From Knoxdaviesia capensis (lineage: Eukaryota; Ascomycota; Sordariomycetes; Microascales; Gondwanamycetaceae), in contig LNGK01000003.1 in the NCBI GenBank assembly GCA_001510575.1, positions 6,883 through 70,882 on the forward strand: a stretch of 64,000 nucleotides of DNA, written 5' to 3'. The position numbers and the translations under genes are program-made. This document shows, in pieces, positions 1 to 10,863 of the stretch. The notes below the pieces were generated by a model. It made no database searches. It saw only the letters and a list, made by a program, of their open reading frames with translations, and was not told where the DNA came from. Position 1 is the stretch's first letter, and every line of letters begins with the position of its first letter.

Positions 1-1899
1 AGCCTACTATTTATACTATAAACGATAATAATATCTCTTAATAGCCTACTAATAATAATAATAATAACGCTAATAATACCCTATTACCTACTATAGCCGC
101 TATTCCCCCTACCGCTACTCCCGCTACGAACGTACCGCGCGTTACCGCTATAGTTAGAGCTATCGAGCCGATTCCGTATACCCGATACGTACTAAGACGT
201 ATCGAATACCTAGGTATTCTCTACTATCGATACGTTATTAATAACGCCGTATAGAATACTTATACTAAATACTATAACTATTAGGCTAATTACTAGGTAC
301 CTAGTAATATATCGACCGAAATAGATACCTTTATAGATACCGATAAGAATTAGATTAATACGCTAAGTACGTAAACCCGAGCGCTACGGGATATCGCTAT
401 AGCTAAGTATCTATTCGTCTATAATAGAGGCGCTACGGCCGCTAATCGGAAGTTAAATAGCGAAGAATTTAATAACGCGAGCCGTTTTATTAATACCGTA
501 GCTATACTATATACCTTCGCGGGATACCTCGTACCTATTTAACTAACTATTATACGCCTACGGCGTACGGCTTTAGCGCTAGCCCCGACCTCGGTATATA
601 TATTACCTTTCTTTTCGGCTACCGAGGGCGCCGAAATTAATATTATTAAGGGAGGACCCCCGCCGGTACCTACGGTAGCTCCGCTAGTAGTAGTACCTAT
701 TGTACTAGCCGTTACCGTACTAATGCTAGCCGGTGGAGCCGCCGTTGTACCTGTAATGCTGGTATTTGCGCTAATAGCCGCGTTAATAGTAGCTACCGCT
801 ATCGTAATAGTACCCCCTTTCCCTAACGCCCCGGTCCCTATTACCTTTATAGCCTAATTCCCTGGCGTAACGCCCGCCTATATTAACTAATAATAGGTAG
901 ACGAGTTACGTAATCGCTACCTATATAGTATAGTATAGGCCGTTGCTATCTAACTAGGTATCGTAGTGTTCTTAATCCCCCCTAATGCTATCTAATACTA
1001 AGGTATTTATGTCGTTAGATAGATGAAACGGTACCTATAGCTACCTAAAACGCTATGAATAGGAAGTTCCCCTTTATTATGCTAGATGCCTATTTTCTTA
1101 CCGATTACTATTATTATTCCTATCTAACTACTATTTAGACTCGCTTTATATTATATTTCTTTTTATACGCTTAGAAAAGTCGAAAAGGATAAAAAAGAGG
1201 ACCCCTAGAAAAACATAAAAATAATTAAAAACCGCTCGTAATGCGAGTATAAAACTATATAAAGGGAAGTCCTTTTAATATCCTTTACTAGTTAAAGGTA
1301 AATCGCGGACGATCTAGTTAAGAAAGGGGATCTTATGGATCCCTAATAGGTTAGAGTGTATTATAATTACGTATAAACGTATATTAATATACGTGGATAC
1401 TACTTAGCGGTGAGTATTTGGGTATATATCTATATGTATATAAATACCTTAAAGAGCTAGTAAAAGACCTATAAAAGGCAGATATCTGCCGCGCTTTTAT
1501 AGGAAATATCTTAAGATAGAAAAAAAATTTAAGCTTCCCTTTATATATATTTCTCTATACGTGCCTTATAATTATAACTTATTTATTAGTCCTTTAGACT
1601 ATATATCTAGGAATCACACTTCTATACCTTCGGGGGTATACGCCTCCTCGGTTAGGAACTCTATCGAACGTACCCTTAGCCCGGTATCTTCTATAGGTAC
1701 TATAATAATACCTTAATTCACGTAATCTATACCTTTAGTTATTTTAAAGCTTAAATACCCTTATATATATACTCTATCGGAATCTCCCGATATAAGACTA
1801 GTTACCGATACTAATTACGTTAACGATATTATTACTTCGCTAGATATCGCTAGGGATTCCCTCGCTACCTAAGCGAATTCCTTAGCTACTAAGGAAAGG

Positions 1900-2100
1900 C
1901 CTACTAAGTCTCCGATACTCGTTTCTTCGGACTAAGCTCTTTCGGCGCCGGTAGCGGACGCGGATAAGTAGGCCTTACGGCCTAATTAACGTTAGTCGTT
2001 ACTATTAAGTAGTTAGACCCTTTCTATTACTTTATCTACTAAGCCTCCGATACTCGTTCCTTTAGAATAAGCTCGCGCGGCGTCGGTAGAGAACGCGCCT
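1900..2100 (+). repeat. Diverged direct repeat in the copia linker (135-base spacing)
   Basis: Two related segments start near 1900 and 2035. Both contain ACTAAG, one substitution-bearing base, then CTCCGATACTCGTT. The spacing of 135 bases is 45 codons, and both copies lie in the same frame as the downstream pol relic, with Pro/Thr/Ser/Ala-rich translations. It looks like an internal duplication in the polyprotein linker upstream of reverse transcriptase. Confidence 0.5.
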
Positions 2101-2280
2101 AAACTCCTTACTTAGCGCTAGTTACTACCGCGAAATAGGCGTCCCCCTATTAGGTATATTAACCTAGTAGCTATTAAAGCTACTAGGTTACTACTTAGTA
2201 TAGAGGATCGCGCCTATATTTTCCCGCTTAAGGAGTATAGCTTACTACTTTACTTAGACTTACGGGAGTTCTTTAAGCCG

Positions 2281-3969
2281 CTATACGCTTCCTTTACTAT
2301 AGTAGCCTCTTTTAAAGTTCGCCCTCTATATATTCGCGCCTTAGAGCCTAAATCCTAGCGTAGAATATTAGCTTATCCGTATAATAAAGAATTTCTCGAG
2401 GCTAGCTAATCTAAGATAACCTCGCTAGAGAGTAAAGGTACGTAGGAAATAGTCCCTCGCCTAAGTAACTAACGTGTTATTCTAACTAAATAGGTCTAGA
2501 AATATAAGCTTAACGAGGATAGTAAGATTACGCGTTTTAAAGCTTAATATATAGTATAAGGTAACTAGTAAGAGGCGTCCGCGCTTAATACGTATATAGC
2601 GATACTCGCTACGCGTTTACTTCGCTTATTCCTTACGCTCGCCGCTCTTTTCAACCTTAAGCTTCTATAGTTTAACGTTTCTAATACTTTTCTAAATACC
2701 TCTCTAAAGGATACTAGTTTAGAGATTTACGTTTAGCTACTAGAACCCCTCCGTAAGCGTTACCCTAATTACGTCGCTCTCCTAAAGCGCGCCTTTTACG
2801 GCCTAAGCGAGTCCCCGATTCTTTAATTCGATACGCTTTCTAAGGAATTTAAGTCTCTAGGCCTTATTCGCTCTACGTAGGATCCCTACTAGTAGATAAA
2901 CTTACGTAGGACTATCTATTTCCTTATCTACGTAGACGATATCCTTATTAGTTATATTCCTAACTCTCGGGACGAATATAAAGCTATACTTAAATAGCTT
3001 TCCTTACGTTTTAATATACGTAGAGAGAAGTCCGCTACGTTCTTCCTAAGTATTTATATAATCCGTAATAGGGCGACTTATCGCTTCTAGCTATCCTATA
3101 ACGCCTATATCGAGAAAATCGGATATCGTTTTAGTCTAGATACTAGTTAAGATCCTTACCCGTATCTAGTATCCTACCCGCCGTACTCTAGTAAGTCTTT
3201 ATAAGCTTATACTAAGCTCTTTCTCGAAAAAGTTAGCTCGATTCTCTATATAGCTATTATTCTATAACTAGATATCATATTCGCGGCTTTTAACCTTACT
3301 TAGTTTACTCGTAACCTAGGCCTAGAATATATAGCTACTACTAACTAAGTTATTTAATACCTATATAGTAAGCGTTTCCTCGCGATCTACTACTCTACTA
3401 CCGACCTCGTAGGGGGTAAGTTACTTACTATCGATATCTTAATTAAGTAGCTCTATAGTAAGATAAATCTCTCTATACTTATATATAGCGATACTTTATT
3501 CGCTAATATACTAGATACTAGATAGTTATCTAACGGCTTTCTAGTTACTATACTTAGTAGCCTTATTATATAAAAGGCCGCTAAATAGCTAACCGTTACT
3601 ACGTTAATAATAGAAGCTAAGCTTCTAGCTCTAAGCCTAATAACCCGCGAGGGTATTACTCTTCGTCGCTTAATAAACTCTATTAGCGTTTATCTAACGT
3701 CTCTATTAATAGTAAGCTACGATAATATATAGACTATCCGCTTAGTTATAGATACCTCTTCTTAAGTAAATACTTATCTACGGTATATAGATATCTATAA
3801 TATATAGATAAAGGAGAGGTATAGTAGAGGTAAAGGGCTTATAAAGTACGTCTCTATATTAGAGATACCCGCGGATAGGCTTATTAAAGCTTTAAATCGA
3901 TAAAAGTTTAAATATTTCTATACTCTTTTAAATTTATAATCTATATACGAACGGGTCTATAAGGATTAA
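2281..3969 (+). mobile_element. RIP-inactivated Ty1/copia pol relic (reverse transcriptase and RNase H)
   Basis: A single frame (codons starting at positions equal to 1 modulo 3) reads as copia polyprotein. It starts with a segment like FKVRPLYIRALEP, then a reverse-transcriptase entry region near 2488 (K-V-KYKLNED). A YGLSES block lies at 2797-2814 and the YVDD active-site motif at 2929-2940. The RNase H segment begins around 3481 (YSDTLFAN) and ends at a terminal stop at 3967-3969. Many in-frame TAG/TAA codons interrupt it, mostly where the family has Gln or Trp, as CpA-directed mutation predicts. I found no frameshift across about 1.6 kb. Integrase, gag and LTRs could not be recognised with confidence. 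The element is dead. Confidence 0.88.
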
Positions 3970-5174
3970 TACTAACTCTCCCGAGTTTTCCTCCTCTTTT
4001 ATCTATCCGTCTCGACGTTCCTCCTTCCCTTTCTTTATACTCTTAAAATAGAATATAATCCGAGATCTCTATAAACCGGCGCTTTAGGGAATACCGGTAG
4101 GGTTCGCTAGATATAACCGGGTCTTCCGAGCTTTTGAGAGCTACCGGTACCTCGGTACCTTCCTTCTAAATATCTCGGCGCTATAGCTTAGCCTTATAGG
4201 AGTAATCGAAGTCGTACTCGTAAATAGCGAGTAGCTCTTTAACTACGTAGCTTAGCGAGACTACGTTACCGCGCTTAAAGTATTTACCCCGTAGCTTCGT
4301 AAGGAAGGCGCGTACTAGAGGTATAACGTATATTAGGCTACTCGTTCGTAATTAGCGTCTCTCTTAGTCGATCCCGTTTCCTTTCCGCTACCTCTCTAAC
4401 TTACTAGGGCTCGTATTTCCTATTAGTACTATAACGGTAGTACCGTAAAGCTCTTACTCTAGCGGGTTTTATAAAGTATACGCCGCTACTCTTATAAGCC
4501 GCGGCGGATTCGATATAGCGCCTATAGGGTATATACTCCTTAACGGTACGATAACCCGCGGGGGCTATCTCCTTCTTTAGCGGCTTATACTTCGATATAT
4601 CGTATTCTCGAGAGGGATTTTCTTTCGTAATTTATTATCTTATAGAAGTTTTCGTTTAGATATCTCGATAGATAATAGGAATAGAAGAAGAGGTTAGATT
4701 CTCGGTCTATAAGTAGGAGATCGTATTTATATACTTCTCTCTTCCCCCCCCCCCTTATTCTCTCCCTTTTCTTTTCCTTTATTCTATTCTAGCGGCGCGT
4801 ATACCTACTAATATACGCCCGTAGCCTCCTATACGCTCTCCGAGCTTTATTCTAGTTAGTCGCTATACTCCCTTCTAGGTAGTTAAACTACTTAGGTATT
4901 ATATAGCTATATATTTTTTTTCTTTTTATTCTTTATCTCTAATAATATTATATACTCTACTAAGTATAGATCGGACGCTTTTAGCCTAGCTATATTCTTT
5001 ACCTTTATATATAGATAGCTTACTTACTTACTACTAGTATAGCCGCGGTACGTCTATACTACCTATTAAGCCTTCGTATCCCTATTTAGTTACTTATCCC
5101 TAGTACTTCGGTACTATCTTCCTATATATCTACTTCGTTACCGTACGTAGATAGGGGTATACGGTAGTATATAG
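3970..5174 (-). other. Unidentified RIP-mutated relic, possibly coding on the minus strand
   Basis: Downstream of the copia pol end the RIP signature continues. Read on the minus strand, roughly 4080-4600 gives a protein-like frame with long runs free of stops and a mixed composition (for example a stretch like LRGKYFKRGNVVSLSYVVKE). I do not recognise the family. It could be part of another transposon or of the same nested element. Confidence 0.3.
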
Positions 5175-6585
5175 CACTCTCATATAAGCACTATCACGTA
5201 CTATATCATGCTCAGATCAGGTAATGAGCCTGCGGTGTTTATCTAGGACTCCGCCCAGCTGCACACCGCTAGTTAGATACATAGAAGAATCAACACATGA
5301 TTAGATGCCACATCTTCATGACCTTGCCCCTCCGATTTCAATGGTTTCGGACATAATGCACGCAGAACTTCGGTTAATCGTGATGGACCGTAGCGTAGCG
5401 GGGACCACTGTTGTAATCTAATATCACTACAGTACTCCCAGCCATATTTTCTCGTCTTGTCATCACCTTGATTAAGACGGATGTCGTTGAATCACGCCTG
5501 AGACATCTAGACCTCATCTAATCACACTCCCAACACCGGCGGACAAATTTCCGAATATAGGGAGAGTGTTATTAGAAATGGTTCCCTACATGCTCACATA
5601 CTGTACTCGCTGAACTGACACGCCGGGATTCCTTTGGGTAGCCGTTCTCCGCGATTCCAACCCCCGCCACCGTCGCAGCCCGCATTTCCTCTTCAACCGC
5701 TCACCCAGATTGGGTGGAAAGCGAGGGTGCGGGCGTCGCAGGATGTGGCGGTCGTACAGACCGCGTGAGTGGGCTTCTGTGGCAGAAGGTCTTGTCTGTA
5801 GGGCATTTCCGTTCCCGAAAGAGGAATTCCTTCAACATATGTCTTAACAAAGGCTATAATTGAAGAAAGGGAAAAAGAGTACCTGGCCGGTAGGTCGGGT
5901 TGAGAAACACCCATTACACCAACCCAGCTGGCGCCACATCTGGCAAGGCTGATTCAGCGCCGAGAACGACCGAGTAGAAACCCGTGAAGAAACACAGGTC
6001 TAGTTTAGATGGCACGAACAAAACCGCAAAAAAAAACATAGAGAGACAAAACCGATGCCGGAGTCGTTGTGTAGCTTTTCTGGAAAACAAGACGAGATGC
6101 CCGCTAGTGTCGAATGGCTTTGGTGTATGCAAGTGACAAACGCCAGCAAGACATATCGATGGCCGTTTCAATACCATTTGCGCGCGCAGGGAGTCGGCGT
6201 TCGATGGAGACCATGGTGCAGACAAACAAAACCAGCAGAAGGAAACAAAGACATCTCACATCGCCAATACGCGTATACGACCGACAGAGCTGCGCGGCGG
6301 AAGCCGAGAAGGCTTAGAGGCAGGAAGTGAGCACGAAATATGCAATGTGGGGAGGACAATATCACTGATATTGGGCCGAATGCGACGGATGTATCTGACA
6401 CAAAGAGATCTATTCCTAGACTAATGCATTTGAAACGCCGCTTGAAATATACAGTCCCTGACGTGTGCGAATGGGACAGACAAGGAGACAGAAATGAAGG
6501 CAAAATAAGATAATACAGTTGCGTAAAACAGGAATCGTACACATCCTTGGTTGCGGTACCGAGAGAGATAGAGGGAAAGCGACTT
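5175..6585. other. Intergenic stretch, no gene supported
   Basis: The RIP signature stops abruptly at about 5174, where CA and TG become normal. Several short open frames overlap here on both strands, but none has family resemblance, plausible introns or a consistent start. The last few hundred bases probably hold the 3' UTR of the uS9m gene. Confidence 0.6.
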
Positions 6586-7605
6586 CTATCTCTTGACCCA
6601 GGCCGGCATCTTTCTGGCCTTGAGGTGACCAGCCTTCTTGCGCTCAACGATACGCTTATCACGTGTGAGACAGCCGGCTGAGGAGAGAGAGATGGCAGTT
6701 AGCATGAATTGAAAACGGCGAAACGATGGCATTTTGTTCATCAGACAGTTGACTTTACCTGTGCGAAGCGTGAGCCTCAGGTCCGGCTCGTGGGCGGCCA
6801 GAGCCTTCGCAATGGCCAGAGTCAGAGCCTCCGCCTGCCCGGTGGTACCGCCGCCCTGTACCAGGGCCCAAACATTGTATTTATCCAATCGCTCAGTAGA
6901 CTTGAGAGCCCACACGGCACTCTCACGGTCGTGCACGCGGCCAAAAGCGTCGCTCAGCGTCTTGCCGTTGATGAGAACCTCGCCGGTGCCTTCAACCACC
7001 CAAGCACGCGCCACAGACGACTTTCTCCGACCAACACCAATGGCACGGCCAAAGCGGTCTATCGGGATGGGCTTAGGCACGTTGCTGAACGGGTTGATGT
7101 TACGCTTGAACTGGTCGATCACATCAATGACGGACTGCGGGAGCATGCTCGGCTCGATCTGGTACAGCTGCTTGACCAGCGCAAGCGCGACCTTGAAATG
7201 CGACGCCTTGATTTCCTCGCCCGTGTCCTGGCGGTAGTCCACCAGCGTCTTCCATGCCACGCGCGGCATGTCCGGGTTTGTCGGGAGGTTCTTGTAGGCG
7301 TTGGCCAGCTCGTGGAGCCGCACGTACGAGTCGAAGAAGCGAGTTTTGCGCGAGAAATACGACGGCGACACCGGCACCGCACGGGCGTACTTGACTTTCA
7401 TGAACGGGATCTCGCCGGCTGCCACAATAGCACTAGCCACCGATAGAGAACTCTGAAGATTGCTGTTTGTCGGCTCGGTAGAGGACGGTTGTGAGGTTGT
7501 CGTTTGAAAGGCCCTGGCGTGCAGGAAAGGAGACGTCTCGATTTGCGGCCTGCGCAACTGCCGCAAGCGGCGGACCTGGCGAGGTCCCAGACCGAAGAGC
7601 TTCAT
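6586..7605 (-). CDS. Mitochondrial small-subunit ribosomal protein uS9m
   Basis: This encodes the mitochondrial form of ribosomal protein S9, a small-subunit protein whose C-terminal tail reaches the decoding site. There are two exons, 7605-6759 and 6677-6586. The 81-base intron has a GTAAAG donor, a CTAAC branch site and a CTCAG acceptor; because 81 is a multiple of three it can also be read through. The spliced protein is about 329 residues. The N-terminus is rich in Arg and lacks acidic residues (MKLFGLGPRQVRRLRQLRR), as expected of a mitochondrial presequence. The conserved S9 core appears as GVGRRKSSVARAWV and NGKTLSDAFGR. The basic tail KKAGHLKARKMPAWVKR ends in the universal -KR. An in-frame upstream start would add 17 residues but would spoil the presequence. 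It is transcribed divergently from the eEF1B gamma gene. Confidence 0.93.
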   Translation of the reverse strand: MKLFGLGPRQVRRLRQLRRPQIETSPFLHARAFQTTTSQPSSTEPTNSNLQSSLSVASAIVAAGEIPFMKVKYARAVPVSPSYFSRKTRFFDSYVRLHELANAYKNLPTNPDMPRVAWKTLVDYRQDTGEEIKASHFKVALALVKQLYQIEPSMLPQSVIDVIDQFKRNINPFSNVPKPIPIDRFGRAIGVGRRKSSVARAWVVEGTGEVLINGKTLSDAFGRVHDRESAVWALKSTERLDKYNVWALVQGGGTTGQAEALTLAIAKALAAHEPDLRLTLRTGKVNCLMNKMPSFRRFQFMLTAISLSSAGCLTRDKRIVERKKAGHLKARKMPAWVKR

Positions 7606-8105
7606 TTCTAGAATTATTGATGCACAGAAGCACGAGAAATATGTATATCGAGCCAATGGGGAGGGAGATGACTCTCTTCGTCAGGTGTCGTTAATGGTTG
7701 ACGTGAAGCTCAATGGGAAGATTTGGGGATGGGCAGAAAAAAAAAAGTCGCGATTGGGGGAACGCCACAAGTGTGTGCTTAGCGCCACACTTTCTGGTTG
7801 GTAGTGTGGCTTGAATAGGCCGGCCCCCAAAATTCTGTCCTTTTGCCTATTGGCCCCTGATCAATCAGGCTTTGCGGACCAAAAGTGAGGTTCAAAGAAA
7901 AAAAAAAAGTTTCGTTGTCTGGCCAGACTCAATTTTGCAGTGGGGCAGTCGGAGGGGCTTGAAAATGGTATAAAAATTTCGAACTGTGACACATCTACTG
8001 CAGCCTTTTCTCCCTTCTGATTTTCTCCCCATCCAAATTCCCCCTCCAGTCTCTCAAACCATCCCATTTGAATTCACTTCTCGAACGAGAACAACGATAT
8101 TCAAG
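7606..8105. promoter_or_regulatory. Divergent promoter shared by uS9m and eEF1B gamma
   Basis: These 500 bases separate two start codons that point away from each other. A TATA-like TATAAAAA lies at 7969-7976, about 130 bases before the eEF1B gamma ATG, followed by pyrimidine-rich tracts typical of strongly expressed fungal genes. CCAAT-type boxes occur at 7653-7657 and, reversed (ATTGGC), at 7849-7854. The promoter role is inferred from position and motifs. Confidence 0.55.
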
Positions 8106-9904
8106 ATGCCTTTCGGAAAGCTCTTCACCGTTCCGGTATGTTCCAATTCCTCTCTCTCGTTCAGTGGTCTTCATCACCCTCTTACCGTCTTTTAAGATGC
8201 TGACGCTGACTCCCTTGCTTTCGGTTTCAACAGACCAACCCCCGCACTCCGGCCATCCTCGCTGTTGCGAAGGCCAACAACCTCGACCTCACCGTTGAGA
8301 ACGTTGACATCACCAACATCTCAGAGGATCACCGCAAGGCCAGCCCTCTTGGAAAGGTTCCCGCTTTCCTCGGAGAGGATGGCTTCGCTCTCCACGAGTG
8401 CATGGCCATCGCCATCTACAGTGAGTAGTCCCCGACAATCTTCTTTCCGTTTGCCTTGCAGAGCATCCTGCTTGCTGCATTGAGACTCCATATACCTTCA
8501 TGCGTTTGCCCCGTATCCTTCCCTGTGCACGCAACCCTCGAATCGAGAGCATATTGTCGTCGATCATGATGAATATACACGTAAAAATTTTCCAGTTATC
8601 CCTGTCCGAACATACAGTGTGGACAAAGCGTTTTTTCTGATATCCGACACATTTCTTATTTTCACTTTCTCTCTCTTCCCCCACCTTCCTTTTAAACGAT
8701 GGAATTGCTCGGTGGAAACATCGTAACGTTGAAAATCTTCAAACTGACCAGTGATTGCCTTCCACAGTTGCCTCCCAGAACGAGAAGACCACCCTCCTCG
8801 GAAAGACCAAGCAGGAGTAAGAACAGCCCCTCATACCAATCACATGATATATGGAATGGCCACCAACACACTTGGTGGGGTCCAACGTCAGTTTAACTGT
8901 ATACTGACTCTGTCTCTAACAGCTATGCTTCCATTTTGAAGTGGATGTCCTATGGCAACCACGAGGTTCTGCCCACCCTTGCCAAGTGGTTCCGCCCTCT
9001 CCTCGGAAAGGACCCCTACAACAAGAAGGCCGTAGATGATGCTTCCGTTGCGTCTTCCCGCGTCATTGCTGTGATTGAGGAGCACCTCCAGCACAACACC
9101 TTCCTCGTTGGCGAGCGCGTCACCCTCGCCGACCTCTTCGTTGCCGGTGTCATCACCCGCGGCTTCGAGTACTTCTTTGACACCAAGTGGCGCAAGGAGA
9201 ACCCCAACGTTTCTCGCTGGTACGAGACCGTTATCAACCAGCCCATCTACACCGCTGTGTCTCCCAAGTTCGAGTTCCTCGAGACCCCCAAGCTTCAGAA
9301 CATCCCCCCCAAGAAGGCTGAGCAGCCCAAGAAGGAGGCTAAGGCCGCCGCTCCCAAGGCTGCCCCCAAGCCTGCTGCCCCCAAGGAGGAGGAGGACGAG
9401 GCTCCTACTGAGCCCAAGCCCAAGCACCCTCTTGACCTGCTCCCCCGCTCCACATTCGTCATGGACGACTGGAAGCGTTTCTACTCCAACCACGACACCC
9501 CTGAGGCTCTGAAGTGGTTCTGGGAGAACGCCAACTTCGAGGAGTTCTCGATCTGGAAGGTTGACTACAAGTACAACGAGGAGCTTACCCTCACCTTCAT
9601 GTCCAACAACCTGATTGGCGGCTTTAACAACCGTCTTGAGGGCTCGCGCAAGTTCATCTTCGGATGTGCTTCCGTGTATGGCGAGAACAACGCCTCCATC
9701 ATCCGTGGCGCTTTCTTCATCCGTGGCCAGGACTACCTCCCGGCCTTCGACGTCGCTCCCGACTACGAGAGCTACAACTTCACCAAGCTGGACCCCACCA
9801 GCGCCGCCGACCGCGAGTTCGTCGAGGCTGAGTGGTCGTGGGACCGCCCCGCCGTCATTGACGGCAAGGAGTACCCCCACGCCTCCGGCAAGGTCTTCAA
9901 ATAA
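8106..9904 (+). CDS. Translation elongation factor eEF1B gamma subunit
   Basis: This is the gamma subunit of the eEF1B complex, which recycles eEF1A-GDP to eEF1A-GTP in the cytosol; gamma is a structural partner of the nucleotide-exchange subunit. There are four exons: 8106-8135, 8234-8420, 8768-8816 and 8923-9904, giving 415 residues. The start MPFGKLFTVP lies in a 10-codon first exon. Domains in order are a GST-like N-terminal domain (about 1-80), a GST C-terminal domain (about 85-205), a Lys/Pro/Ala/Glu linker (about 215-255) and the conserved EF1G C-terminal domain starting near HPLDLLPRSTFVMDDWKR and ending GKEYPHASGKVFK. Codon use is strongly biased to C-ending codons, as expected of a highly expressed gene. 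Yeast paralogues are called TEF4 and CAM1. Confidence 0.97.
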
Positions 9905-10863
9905 ACAACTCAAGCTTGGCGTTACGAATGTGTCGGGGTCTTCCCTTCACTGTGGCAAGCAAGAATGTTGTTTATTTTGGTTTAAAAACTGTCAAACTCT
10001 GGCGATGATGTTCTAGGACATTATCCCTCTCCTTTCCTTTTCTCTTCCTTCTTCGATACTCCTTTTTTTATTCTTCCGCTTTAGATTCAATGCGGAATGG
10101 CTGGGATGGATATTTCTTTTTATGTTGGACGGCTGGTAGTGGGTGGGTGGATGGATGGGACGGGGCTAACACGGGCATGAACGAAACTCGCATTAGGAAT
10201 GCTGGGAATGAGGATGGCTCTGAAGAGTTACCTTTTATGTTATGAGATGGCCAGAATCAGCCGGTATTTCTGATAGTTATGCCAGGGATGAGTTTATGAA
10301 GACCAAAGAGGTTAGGAGGAAAAAAAATAATGAAAGGACGAACTTGGCCGTACGTTCTCCTTTTGACTTTACTAGTTTAGAAAGAGATGATGAGCCTTGA
10401 TTCCCTCAAACACATGCGTTCCATACCTTCAGTGATTGTAAGATGGAGATATTCTGCCACGGGTTATGAAGGCTACTTCGTGGAGAATCACTTCCGTGGT
10501 GGTATGTCTATGAATTCTCGTGGCTGAAGCCGTCTTTACAGGATTCCACTGAGGTGAAGCTGGAAGACAGACGTTACATAGTATAGGCGTGCAAGATGAA
10601 CCAAGGCTGGCTTGGGTGACAGCAGCCAAAGAATATTACATGGACACAAGCAGCTAGAAACGGTGAAACAGGAACCTGGAGAGAATGATCTATTGAATCA
10701 TGACCGCTACTTGAATCATACACTACAAGCAAGCTAAAAGACAACTTTGATCTAAGGTCGCAACTCAGAAGGAAAAACAAAACCGAACCCGGAACTCCTA
10801 CCCCCAAACTCCTGGAGGGACCAAACATTGCCCCTCCAAACCATCTATGGTATCGTAGACGCC
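9905..10863. other. Intergenic stretch between convergent genes, no gene supported
   Basis: This lies between the 3' ends of the eEF1B gamma gene and the FCP1-like gene. It contains T-rich tracts suitable for 3' UTRs and only short, composition-poor open frames. No RNA gene or repeat was recognised. Confidence 0.6.

Larger units (their letters stand above)
1..5174. repeat. RIP-mutated repeat block
   Basis: This AT-leaning block is nearly devoid of the dinucleotides CA and TG. Reading by eye, there is none in bases 1-700 and none in 4137-5174, with only scattered ones between (for example a small group at 701-770). TA is very abundant, while CG, CC and CT remain common. CpA to TpA change on both strands is the signature of repeat-induced point mutation, a premeiotic defence of ascomycetes against duplicated DNA. 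The block holds a copia pol relic and at least one unidentified relic. It continues beyond the left edge of the window. No functional gene is expected in it. Confidence 0.9.

Noticed and set aside
4744..4754. Poly-C run in the RIP block as a functional G-quadruplex or gene end
   Set aside because: It is a single homopolymer without the spaced tracts needed and lies in mutated repeat DNA.
5693..6330. Small open frames in the left intergenic region
   Set aside because: They overlap one another on both strands, lack similarity to families, and have no consistent starts or introns.
6709..7446. 245-codon plus-strand open frame
   Set aside because: It lies antisense to the uS9m coding sequence and has no recognisable domain.
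8888..9913. 341-codon minus-strand open frame
   Set aside because: It is the antisense shadow of the highly codon-biased last exon of eEF1B gamma; composition is Val/Leu/Gly-rich without any family resemblance.
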